From: Verrucomicrobiia bacterium
GTDB lineage: Bacteria; Verrucomicrobiota; Verrucomicrobiia; JABWAM01
Direction: 5' to 3'
Length of the DNA stretch: 63,274 nucleotides
Assembly (NCBI GenBank): GCA_028687435.1
Contig: JAQUAF010000029.1
Location: 1-63,274 of the forward strand
Shown piece by piece: positions 45,899 through 53,907 of the stretch. Both the position numbers and the translations under genes were made by a program. The notes beneath the pieces are model-generated. The model was not told the origin of the DNA and made no database searches. It worked only from the letters and a program-made list of their open reading frames with translations. How positions within the stretch are numbered: position 1 is the stretch's first letter; each line of letters starts with the position of its first letter.

Positions 45899-46753
45899 AT
45901 GGAAAAGATCCTTGCCGAATCCTATGCTTTTTGTTGCGAGCTGACCAAGCGGGAGGCGGGCAATTTTTATTATTCCTTTCTGACGCTGCCCCGGGACAGG
46001 CGGGAGGGGATGTGCGCGATCTATGCGTGGATGCGGCGGACGGATGATCTGGCCGACGACGCGCCGTCGCCGGTGGAGGCCCGCAAGGCGCTGGAGGAGT
46101 GGCGGCGTCAAACGCACCTTGCCTTGGAAGGGGATTCGGACCGGGATGGGTTGTGGCCGGCTTTTGGGGATGTGGCGCGGCGGAACCGGATTCCGTCCGG
46201 GCATTTCGACGAAATCATTGCCGGGGCGTTGATGGACCAGGAGGTGACGCGGTACGCGACTTTTGCGGATTTGTACAAGTACTGTTACCGGGTGGCCTCG
46301 GTGGTGGGGCTGGTCAGTCTCAAGGCGATGGGATGCCGCGATCCGCGGACGGAGGTGACGGGTGAAGCCCTGGGGGCGGCTTTTCAACTGACCAACATCT
46401 TGCGGGATGTGAAGGAGGATGCGGCCCGGGGGCGGATTTACCTGCCGTTGGAGGATCTTCGCCGCCACGGGGTGATCGAGGAGGATATGTTTCAATCGCG
46501 ATGGACTCCGGCGGTTCACGATCTTTTCCGGGAGTTTGCCGGGCGCGCGGAGGAATACTACGTCAAGGCGCAGGGATTGTTTGAGCAGGCTTCGCCGGAG
46601 GCCCGTCCGACCTTGCGGATCATGGAGGAGATTTATCATGGCATTCTGGAACGCATCCGGGTCATGGATTATCGTGTGTTTGACCGCCGGGCCCGGGTTC
46701 CGACGTGGCAAAAGCTTTGGATTGTGGCGAGGCATCAGTTGTGGAGGGGATAG
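45899..46753 (+). CDS. hpnD: Squalene/phytoene synthase family protein, HpnD-like
   Basis: 284 residues. The two Asp-rich metal-binding motifs are DDLADD (49-54) and NILRDVKED (D170, D174). Other family blocks are NFYYSFLTLPRDRREGMCAIYAWMR, YCYRVASVVGLVSLKAMG and AARGRIYLPLEDLRRHGV. These enzymes join two prenyl diphosphates; HpnD makes presqualene diphosphate for hopanoids. HpnC and HpnE are not adjacent, so a squalene or phytoene synthase role is possible. dxs, which supplies its precursors, lies 8 kb away in the same window. Confidence 0.82.
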   Translation: MEKILAESYAFCCELTKREAGNFYYSFLTLPRDRREGMCAIYAWMRRTDDLADDAPSPVEARKALEEWRRQTHLALEGDSDRDGLWPAFGDVARRNRIPSGHFDEIIAGALMDQEVTRYATFADLYKYCYRVASVVGLVSLKAMGCRDPRTEVTGEALGAAFQLTNILRDVKEDAARGRIYLPLEDLRRHGVIEEDMFQSRWTPAVHDLFREFAGRAEEYYVKAQGLFEQASPEARPTLRIMEEIYHGILERIRVMDYRVFDRRARVPTWQKLWIVARHQLWRG

Positions 46754-46856
46754 ATTTTCGCAGGCTGTGCTGCGAAAACAGACTGAAGGCTGGCTGAAGG
46801 CGCAAACCCCGGAACTCTTGAACCCTGCCAAAGACCGTGTAGAATGGAGGTGTTGA

Positions 46857-47600
46857 ATGAAACGATGGATTTTAACGCTGATTTTTTGTTTTGCGGGGGT
46901 GGAGGCCTCTTGGGCATGGGAACTTTCCTTTGCGTCCGTGGAGTTTCCGAGCGGCAATGAGCAGGGGCGGGGGGTGCTGGCCAAGCCGGATGGAAGCGGG
47001 CCGTCCCCGTTGGTGCTTTGGGTGCCGGAGTCGTGGGGATTGAACCAAGCCGCCAAGTCGCGGATTGGACGGATGGTCAAGGAGGGGTTCACGGTGCTGG
47101 CAGTGGATCTTTACCGGGGTGAGACTCCATCGAGACAGGAGGACATGCAGCGGATGGCAGGCGGGTTGCCGGACGAGCGGGCCTTCAGGGATGTGGTTGG
47201 CGCGTTTGAGTATTTGAAAAAGGAGGGCAAGGGTGGAAAGGCGGGGGTGATCGGATTCAGCTACGGGGGGTTGCTGGCCATGCGTCTGGCTGCGGCGCGG
47301 CAGGATGTGGCGGCGGCCGCCATTTTTTACGGTCGTCTACCGTTGGACAACAAGACGCTGGCCGGGATCAACTGTCCGGTGATGACCTTTTTTGGCGCGG
47401 AAGACGCGCATGTTGATTTGACGGCGATCCGCCAGTTCAGTTTTGCGGTGGAAACCGCCAGCAAGACCAATATCACGGTGCGCATTTATGAACGGGCCGG
47501 ACACGCCTTTTTGCCCGAGAATCTGCCTTCCTACAACAAGGCGGCGGCGATGGATTCGTGGAAGCGGGCGATGACTTTTCTTTCCAATCAATTGCGATGA
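46857..47600 (+). CDS. Dienelactone hydrolase family protein, exported
   Basis: 247 residues with a short signal peptide (WILTLIFCFAGVEASWAWE). Alpha/beta-hydrolase fold: VLAVDLYRGETPS, nucleophile elbow VIGFSYGGLLAMRL (Ser instead of the Cys of classical dienelactone hydrolase), acid in FFGAEDAHVDL, His in YERAGHAF. Probably an esterase/hydrolase of unknown substrate in the periplasm. It follows hpnD by about 100 bp; a CTGAAGG-type repeat lies in between. Confidence 0.85.
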   Translation: MKRWILTLIFCFAGVEASWAWELSFASVEFPSGNEQGRGVLAKPDGSGPSPLVLWVPESWGLNQAAKSRIGRMVKEGFTVLAVDLYRGETPSRQEDMQRMAGGLPDERAFRDVVGAFEYLKKEGKGGKAGVIGFSYGGLLAMRLAAARQDVAAAAIFYGRLPLDNKTLAGINCPVMTFFGAEDAHVDLTAIRQFSFAVETASKTNITVRIYERAGHAFLPENLPSYNKAAAMDSWKRAMTFLSNQLR

Positions 47601-47873
47601 GGCCGGTTGAGAACGGATTTTTTGACAGAATCAACAGATGGGCGGGATTTTAGCCGGTGTCGAGTGCTTGACATCCTGCAAGACTGGATCATTATTCCAG
47701 TGAGGTTTTCAAGGGCTGAAGGCTGAAGCGGAAGAATAAGAGCTTCCAAAGACGGGAATGGATTATTTTTTCCCTTGATGTCCCAGAGCCTTTCCCTCCT
47801 GTATCTGCAGACCGAACATTACAAAACTTGACACATTCATTGCGTTTTAGCTCAAAAAAGGCGGTTTACCAGC
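47601..47873. other. Intergenic region with CTGAAGG-type repeat
   Basis: About 270 bp before the metallophosphoesterase gene. It includes GGGCTGAAGGCTGAAG (near 47713), a short sequence also seen near 14941, 26322, 33336 and 46780. No gene or clear promoter seen. Confidence 0.45.
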
Positions 47874-48608
47874 ATGGAAGCGATTGTTTCGGATATTCAT
47901 GGCAACCTTGAGGCTTTGCAGGCGGTATTGGAGGATATAGACCGGCAGAACATCAAAAGGATTGTCTCCCTTGGCGACGCGATCGGGTATGGCCCCGATC
48001 CGGCGGCCTGTTTGCAGTTGGTGATGGATCGCTGTGAGTGGAGCCTTTGCGGCAATCATGAGTATGTGATGATGAACCGGGTGAAGGATGTTTTCAATCC
48101 GGTGGCGGAGGAGGCCATCAACTGGACCCGGGAGCAGATCACGGATCCGAATCAATTGGAGTATTTGAAGGGGTTGGAACCGATGCATCGGATGTACAAG
48201 CGTTTGTATGTGCATGGCTCGGCGCGCAATCCGCTGATGGAATATGTCTATGAGGCTGAAAATCACCAGGGTTTTTTGGATTTCATCCAGAAGATCGATG
48301 AGGATTTGAAGGGGATCGAGGTTTGTTTCACCGGCCATAATCATCGCGCTTTTTTGGGGACTCCGATTGCCTTTCTTTATCCGCACGAAAACAACAGGGT
48401 TTTTCATGTGCTGGGGCAGAAGGCGTATGTGTGCGTGGGCAGCGTGGGGCAGCCGCGCGATGACGATCCCCGATCCTGCTATGTCACCTATGACGGGGAA
48501 AAAGTGGAGTATCACCGGGTGAATTACGACATCAAGAAGACGGCGGAGAAGATCAAGAAGGCGGGATTGCCATCGCTTTTATCGGACCGGTTGTATCTTG
48601 GGGTGTGA
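47874..48608 (+). CDS. Metallophosphoesterase (YfcE-like)
   Basis: 244 residues with all metal-ligand motifs of the calcineurin-like superfamily: IVSDIHGN, SLGDAIGYGPDP, LCGNHEYV, and GHNHRAF near the middle of the C-terminal half, then CVGSVGQPRDDDPRS. Cytosolic. Phosphodiesterases of this kind act on various phosphoesters; the substrate is not known. Confidence 0.87.
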   Translation: MEAIVSDIHGNLEALQAVLEDIDRQNIKRIVSLGDAIGYGPDPAACLQLVMDRCEWSLCGNHEYVMMNRVKDVFNPVAEEAINWTREQITDPNQLEYLKGLEPMHRMYKRLYVHGSARNPLMEYVYEAENHQGFLDFIQKIDEDLKGIEVCFTGHNHRAFLGTPIAFLYPHENNRVFHVLGQKAYVCVGSVGQPRDDDPRSCYVTYDGEKVEYHRVNYDIKKTAEKIKKAGLPSLLSDRLYLGV

Positions 48609-48632
48609 TTTTTCGCGCAGGCTGAAATCGCT

Positions 48633-49310
48633 CTATGGGCGGGGATGGAAGATGAGCAGCCGGTTGGAAAGTTCGTCGGCGTCATCCTTTTCGACCGGCA
48701 AGACCCGCGTCAGATGTTCGGCGGCGGTTCGGATCGAGTCCGTGAAGGAAGCGGTGTGTTTTCCGGCGGCCAGCTGTTTCAGGGCAATATCCCGCACTTG
48801 AACGGTGAAATTCCGGTCGCAGGCCTTCAGGATGCCATCGTCGGCCAGGACCACGACCCGTTTTTCAAACAGGGACAGGTAAATCAGGAGTCCCCCGCGC
48901 GTGCGTGTCGAACAGACCCTTTGCATGGCGAAGACATGGGAGGCGGCTCTTTCCGTCTCCTCCTTCATTTCTTTTTCTCTGACCAGCAGCCGCCGCACGG
49001 AGTGGCAACAGCTTGCGACAGTGCTGCCGGCGATGAATCCCAGTACGACAGCCAGCGACTGCCAGCCCAGGGAACAACCCTGTCCTACGGTCCACATGCC
49101 GCTTTCGGACGGTTCCGTTCCTGTGATATTGACCAGCGCCAGGGCGGCCAGCGCAACGATCAACCCGCAAATGGATTCGGCGCGGTCGTAACGTCCGGAT
49201 TCCGTGGCCACCGCGCAAACGATTTCCGCGGAAGTGCGTTTTTCGGCATCGGACGATGCCTGTTCGATGAGAGATTTTTCCTGGCCGGAGAAAAAACGAT
49301 GGGCATTCAT
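48633..49310 (-). CDS. TPM-domain membrane protein
   Basis: 225 residues. The opening MNAHRFFSGQEKSLIEQASSDAEKRTSAEIVCAVATESGRYDRAE is TPM-like (two helices and a strand). Two hydrophobic segments follow (ICGLIVALAALALVNI; SLAVVLGFIAGSTVA), then FAMQRVCSTRTRGGLLIYLSLFEKRVVVLADDGI, where the second half of the TPM fold continues. The domain is thus split by a membrane insertion. It is encoded 6 bp after the larger TPM-domain protein, so the two likely form one operon. Confidence 0.72.
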   Translation of the reverse strand: MNAHRFFSGQEKSLIEQASSDAEKRTSAEIVCAVATESGRYDRAESICGLIVALAALALVNITGTEPSESGMWTVGQGCSLGWQSLAVVLGFIAGSTVASCCHSVRRLLVREKEMKEETERAASHVFAMQRVCSTRTRGGLLIYLSLFEKRVVVLADDGILKACDRNFTVQVRDIALKQLAAGKHTASFTDSIRTAAEHLTRVLPVEKDDADELSNRLLIFHPRP

Positions 49311-49316
49311 GATGGG

Positions 49317-50171
49317 TTACCAGCTTCCCGATGCTCCTCCTCCGCCTGAGAATCCGCCGCTGAACCCGCCTCCCCTGTATCCGCCTCCCGTTCCGCCCCG
49401 TGTCCGGAGGAAAATCGCAAGCAGCACGAGAATGACATAGGTGAACAGGGCGGTCGCAATCAATCCGATGCCGGTCAGGAGGAGCGGTTTGCGGTATTCG
49501 CCGAAAAAGAACGAAGCCATGATGAGAAGCGCTCCGATGCCGGCCATCCAACCGATGATGCGGGCCGGGAAAAGGCTGAGCCCCCGGACTTTCTTGGCGG
49601 CATCAGTTTGCTGGAGTTGCTCGAACAGGCCCGGCCCCGGCGGTGTGGATGCCGGATCGAGGGCGGCCATTTCGGCGAGTTTTTCCACGCCATCGGCAAT
49701 GCCATCGGCATAGCCGCCTTGCTTGAACCGGGGAATGATGACACCGTTCATGATGCCTTGTGCCACGCCGTCCCAGCGGCGGCCCCAGTCGTTGCCGAGT
49801 TCAATGCGCGCACGGCGGTTGTCCTTGCTGATGAAAAGGAGGATTCCCTTGTTTGCGCCCTTTTCATTCAGGCCGAGTGTGCCGATTTTCCAGTCATTGA
49901 ACCACTGTTGAACAAACTGTTCGAAAGACGTGTTTTTGGCGTCGTATTCGGCCAGGCTGTGAATGGTGACGACGATGATGGGCGCATGGTGCTGTTCAAA
50001 AGCCTGGTGTTGGGCGGCTTTGATGCGATCTTTGGACTGGGAAGTGAGCAGCCGCGCAAAGTCGCTGATGAAATCCTGCTGGGGTGGGGGGGGTGGAACA
50101 TGGGCCGCGGGAAGTTTTGCGGCAAAAAACAACAATGCGGGGAGAAGGGGCAACCCGCGAAGAAATGTCAT
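49317..50171 (-). CDS. TPM-domain protein with Gly-rich C-terminus (YgcG-like)
   Basis: 284 residues from ATG 50171, which begins the signal peptide MTFLRGLPLLPALLFFAAKLPAAH; a frame to 50228 adds 19 residues. The TPM domain reads FISDFARLLTSQSKDRIKAAQHQAFEQHHAPIIVVTIHSLAEY, then NKGILLFISKDNRRARIELGNDW. Two transmembrane helices and a Gly/Ser-rich tail (GGGYRGGGFSGGFSGGGG) follow, as in YgcG proteins. Some TPM domains are phosphatases; a membrane quality-control role has been proposed for others. It is followed by a second TPM gene. Confidence 0.83.
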   Translation of the reverse strand: MTFLRGLPLLPALLFFAAKLPAAHVPPPPPQQDFISDFARLLTSQSKDRIKAAQHQAFEQHHAPIIVVTIHSLAEYDAKNTSFEQFVQQWFNDWKIGTLGLNEKGANKGILLFISKDNRRARIELGNDWGRRWDGVAQGIMNGVIIPRFKQGGYADGIADGVEKLAEMAALDPASTPPGPGLFEQLQQTDAAKKVRGLSLFPARIIGWMAGIGALLIMASFFFGEYRKPLLLTGIGLIATALFTYVILVLLAIFLRTRGGTGGGYRGGGFSGGFSGGGGASGSW

Positions 50172-50303
50172 GGCGCCAGCCGGCAATTGCATCGCCTCTT
50201 TGATAGGCCATTCCCTGTCATGAATCAATCCACATCCTGCTGTCTGACTGATGAGACGTCACAGGGCATGACTGGACCCCATTTTGAGGGAAAGCGGTTT
50301 GTT

Positions 50304-51521
50304 TCAGGCAGAGCCGGGGGGCGAGGCTGCCGAAATTGAATCCCTCAGGATTTCAATCCATGCGGCGGCCAGGCGTTCCGGGGTGAAATTCCGGCGGATT
50401 TGCGTTTGATGTTGCTGGGCGGCGGCGCGATAGGACGGTGTGTCCAGCGCGGAGCGGATTCCCGCCGCCAGCGCGGACGCATTGCCCGCCGGAACCACGA
50501 CGCCTGATCCGTGTTCGCGAACAAGGTGCGCTGCGCCCATTCCATCGGTGACCACCACCGGCGTTCCCAGGGCCAGACATTCGATGGTGGCGCGGGAGAA
50601 TTCATCGAAACGCGAGGGCAGCGCCACCACGGATGCAGACAGGATTTCTTCGATCAGGCGTTCGGCGGACAGGTGTCCCAAAAGCCGCAGCCGGGATTGG
50701 ATGGAGGTCCGGGCGGTCAAACCTTCCCATTGGCGCGCAAAAGGCGAGCCTTCCTCGGTGAGATTGCCGGTCATGCGGAACAGAAGGGAATTGTCCTGGC
50801 GGCATAATTCCTCCGCCGCCTGCAGGAAGACGTCGGCGCCCTTTTTTTCATTCAGCGCTCCCAGGAAGAGAATTGTCCGGTCTGATGAGGGGGATGGGGC
50901 GGCAATGGGGCCGGTTTTGAGAAAACTCCCGGTCAGATTGTGCGGCGCCCATCGGAGTTTTTCGCGAGGGACATGGTAGGATTCTGCCAGGCGGTCCATG
51001 ATCATCGGGCTGTTGGCCACCACGCGGGCGGCCTGGTTGAATCCCTGTTGAAGGTTTCGCTGGTTGGTGAATTGAGTGAAACCGTTGGCGAACCGGTATC
51101 GCAGGGCTTGGATCATGATCACCAGGGGTGTGGAAAAAAAACCCCGGGCCCGGGCCCATCCGGCGGCGATTCCGTCGGGGTCCTCGCTCATGGCCCAGAT
51201 CACATCGAAGGGGCCTTCGGAATGGAGAAAATCCCGGAGAAGAAAGGCGTCGGTCAGCAGTTTGCGATAGCCATGCCGCCATTTCAAAAACTTGTCGATG
51301 GGAGCGCACCAGGGAATGCGGTTTTTTTCCGGGATGAGCCATGCCGGGAGAGAACCCAGTTTTCCCCGCGCCGGTTTGCCCCGTCCCGGTGTGTGGGTCC
51401 ATACGACCACCTCGTGTCCGGCGGACTGGATGGCGGCGGCCAGTTGGGAGCCCGTTCCGCCGCCGGGGCCGTGCTGCCGCCATTCGGCTTCCATGGCGCG
51501 ACTCAAAAGGGCGATTTTCAT
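50304..51521 (-). CDS. Glycosyltransferase family 4 protein
   Basis: 405 residues, GT-B fold. N-terminal GGGTGSQLAAAIQSAGHEVVVWTH and C-terminal donor-binding part: TILFLGALNEKKGADVFLQAAEEL, LLGHLSAERLIEEI, and the E-x7-E region FSRATIECLALGTPVVVTDGMGAAHLV. Transfers sugars from nucleotide donors to a surface glycan, lipid or other acceptor; the acceptor is unknown. Downstream of an SGNH hydrolase gene on the same strand (about 85 bp gap), which may act on the same glycan. Confidence 0.88.
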   Translation of the reverse strand: MKIALLSRAMEAEWRQHGPGGGTGSQLAAAIQSAGHEVVVWTHTPGRGKPARGKLGSLPAWLIPEKNRIPWCAPIDKFLKWRHGYRKLLTDAFLLRDFLHSEGPFDVIWAMSEDPDGIAAGWARARGFFSTPLVIMIQALRYRFANGFTQFTNQRNLQQGFNQAARVVANSPMIMDRLAESYHVPREKLRWAPHNLTGSFLKTGPIAAPSPSSDRTILFLGALNEKKGADVFLQAAEELCRQDNSLLFRMTGNLTEEGSPFARQWEGLTARTSIQSRLRLLGHLSAERLIEEILSASVVALPSRFDEFSRATIECLALGTPVVVTDGMGAAHLVREHGSGVVVPAGNASALAAGIRSALDTPSYRAAAQQHQTQIRRNFTPERLAAAWIEILRDSISAASPPGSA

Positions 51522-51606
51522 GTTTTGAAAAATCCGAAATTTGGGCGGGGTTCAACGGTTCACAGTCTGGGGGCAAGGCCGAACAATCCTGTTATTTGGT
51601 GAATCC

Positions 51607-52791
51607 TCAATAATTCTTTCGAAAAGTTGTCTGTTGCAGGCAGGCGGGCAGTTCAAGAGCCGCAGTTTCACCCGCCAGCCGGTGGCCGCGGGTGGTGAAG
51701 TGGAGGTCGAATTTGAAATAGAGTTGCTGTCGTTGCGCGGCGGGGATTTCCTTCTCGATGGCGGCCTGAACATCGATCAGCGGGATCTGCTGTTTTTTCA
51801 GGAAAGCCAGCAGCCTGCGGTGTGGATAATCGGTGTCGAAATTGAATTGTTCGATGCCGGGGTAACGGGGGAAGGATTGTTTGAAGAGCCCGGGCGCCAC
51901 GGCCTCGACACCGGGCAGCAAGACCACCGCCAGGCGCGCTCCCGAGGCGCGTGTTTCGTTGTGCAAGGCAACCAGGCCATCTTCCGTGGCTTGCCATGCG
52001 CGTTGAAAAGAGGGGGGCGGTTCTGTCAGATAGGTTTGCCAGTCGATGGGGGCGTAAGAGCGCTCCCAGAAGGGGCGTCGGGCGTCTTCCCCGCTTGTTT
52101 TTCGCGACCAATCCCTGCGCCAGCGATGCCGGATGTCGCGCTCGCGCAGTTTGTATTGTTGATACAGCAACGAGGGTTCGAGGAACGTCCGGTAAAACCA
52201 GCCATGAGGCTTGGCCGCTTTGCGTTGGGCAAAGGTGTCATCGTATCCGGGAAGATTGTTGGCGACATCGTTGCCCATGAAAAAGGCCAGAATCACCACG
52301 TCGGGCTTGAACGGCGCCGCATAGTATTTCCAGGCCGCCAGTTCCCTGGTTGTGCCGAAACCGGTGACTCCAAAGTTGAGGACTTCCCATTGAGTTGAAG
52401 GGGTGTCCTGTTGAAGCCGCCGCTTCATCACCTGCACAAAGGAGTCAGGATAGTTGACATGGAAGGCGGCGGCAAAAGAGTCGCCGAGCACTGCAATCCG
52501 GGTTGTGCCGGGGGCCTTGGCCAATTCGTGGTCTTCGTCCGGGAAACCAAGGTTGTTGGTTTGGATGTGTTTGGGTTCTCCATGTTCGGTGCGTCCGTCA
52601 AGTGTCTGACAGGGAAGGCAACGCCAGCCGATGAAAGGGTCGGGAACGCTTTTCATCTCGTTGGCGGGGACCAGATCGGGACGCAGCCAGCGGGCGGTCC
52701 ATTCACAGAGTGTCAAAGACACCGCGAGACCGATCGTGAGTGTAAAGAGGCGCCCCAGCCAGCGGCCAAGGCGGGATTGCCAGGTTGACAT
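51607..52791 (-). CDS. SGNH/GDSL hydrolase-like protein, membrane-anchored
   Basis: 394 residues. An N-terminal hydrophobic segment (LFTLTIGLAVSLTLCEWTA) anchors or exports the protein. SGNH blocks are IAVLGDSFAAAFHV (catalytic Ser), LNFGVTGFGTTREL (Gly), ILAFFMGNDVANN (Asn) and FDLHFTTRGHRLAGE (Asp and His). Members are lipases, acetyl-esterases or O-acetyltransferase partners on surface glycans. It is encoded next to a family 4 glycosyltransferase. Confidence 0.82.
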   Translation of the reverse strand: MSTWQSRLGRWLGRLFTLTIGLAVSLTLCEWTARWLRPDLVPANEMKSVPDPFIGWRCLPCQTLDGRTEHGEPKHIQTNNLGFPDEDHELAKAPGTTRIAVLGDSFAAAFHVNYPDSFVQVMKRRLQQDTPSTQWEVLNFGVTGFGTTRELAAWKYYAAPFKPDVVILAFFMGNDVANNLPGYDDTFAQRKAAKPHGWFYRTFLEPSLLYQQYKLRERDIRHRWRRDWSRKTSGEDARRPFWERSYAPIDWQTYLTEPPPSFQRAWQATEDGLVALHNETRASGARLAVVLLPGVEAVAPGLFKQSFPRYPGIEQFNFDTDYPHRRLLAFLKKQQIPLIDVQAAIEKEIPAAQRQQLYFKFDLHFTTRGHRLAGETAALELPACLQQTTFRKNY

Positions 52792-52883
52792 GCCGTCCTT
52801 TGTAACGGAATTGCGGAATCAGGGCAATAGAAGTTGTCCGGGGTTGCGTTGCACCATGGCGAAAGGATTTAAAAGTTTTGAGG

Positions 52884-53828
52884 CTAGCGTTTGCGAATGA
52901 ATGTGCCGTCGTAGTCATCTCCGAATTTGCCCCGGCTCAATGCCCGTCCTGGTCCGCCCAGTTGCATCCGGGCGGTGCGGGTTTTTTGAAGCCTTACAAC
53001 CGGCACGAAGACTTTTCCTGTCCTGCCGACTCCGCCGCGAACCAGGGTTTTGGCGTTGGACAAATGTTCGCGGGCGCTGAAACTTTCATGGCTTGTTTCC
53101 TGGAGCACGGCCAGGAGGAATTGGCAGGCCAGATCGGGTTCGGTCTCCATGATTTCCTGAAAATCAGCATGACGGAGACGGAGGAGGATGCAAAAGGCGG
53201 TGGCTTGGACGTTGTACAGGTACGGTTTTTCCTCGATCAGGGCTTGTTCGCCGAAGAAATCGCCTGGCAGGAGGGTGCGCAGGCGGCGGGGTTGGTCATC
53301 CACCTCGATGAAGATGGTCGCCTCTCCTTCGAGGATGATATGCATGGAAGTGGCGCAGGCCCCCAGTTTGGCAATGGATTCGGAGGCGTGGATTTCCACC
53401 CGTCGCAGATAAGGGAGCATCGAGGAGGCTGCATCCTCCCCCATGAGTTTGAACAAGCCGAGCCGTTGCAGCTGACCGCTGGAGGGCGCCGTTTTTTTTT
53501 CGGGGGTTCCCTGGGTCTGTTCCAGGAATTCCCTGATTTGCTTGATCTGGCCGGTCCGGCGCCAGACGTTGGGTCCCTGCAAAAAAACCCATGTTTTGGG
53601 GGTGAGAAGCTTTTGTTGGGCCCAGGATTTTAATTCATCCAGATGAACCGGGCCGTGGCATTGATGATCCACGCCAAAGACATGGTAAAGGATTTCGACG
53701 GGCAGATCGGAATCGGATGGTTCAAGGAACGAGTCGTCATCCGTTTCCCTCTTTGCCATTTGCGCCTGCAAGTGCTGGTGCAGGGGATGAGGTATCCGCA
53801 CGGTTTTCTTGCAGGAGCTTTTGCCCAT
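52884..53828 (-). CDS. Cyclic nucleotide-binding-fold protein with GYF-like domain
   Basis: 314 residues. Residues about 45-100 resemble a GYF_2 domain (HCHGPVHLDELKSWAQQKLLTPKTWVFLQGPNVWRR-type, here VDHQCHGPVHLDELK and WVFLQGPNVWRR). Residues ~125-245 are a cNMP-binding fold (RVEIHASESIAKLGACATSMHIILEGEATIF, LLPGDFFGEQALIEEKPYLYNVQA). The conserved Arg of the phosphate-binding cassette is replaced (PYLYNVQA where R-x-A is expected), so nucleotide binding is doubtful. No output domain is visible; the tail is basic (LGGPGRALSRGKF). It ends about 90 bp before the SGNH gene. Confidence 0.72.
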   Translation of the reverse strand: MGKSSCKKTVRIPHPLHQHLQAQMAKRETDDDSFLEPSDSDLPVEILYHVFGVDHQCHGPVHLDELKSWAQQKLLTPKTWVFLQGPNVWRRTGQIKQIREFLEQTQGTPEKKTAPSSGQLQRLGLFKLMGEDAASSMLPYLRRVEIHASESIAKLGACATSMHIILEGEATIFIEVDDQPRRLRTLLPGDFFGEQALIEEKPYLYNVQATAFCILLRLRHADFQEIMETEPDLACQFLLAVLQETSHESFSAREHLSNAKTLVRGGVGRTGKVFVPVVRLQKTRTARMQLGGPGRALSRGKFGDDYDGTFIRKR

Positions 53829-53907
53829 AATATTTTAATATGACTCCAACCTCACAGGGCGGCCATGGGTTATTGCCGCTGTTGAGGCGTATTTAAGGAG
53901 ACTTGGA

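Noticed and set aside
45896..47092. A 398-codon minus-strand frame across hpnD and the dienelactone hydrolase gene
   Set aside because: It lies antisense to two clear genes and is rich in Pro, His and Arg, as expected for a shadow frame.
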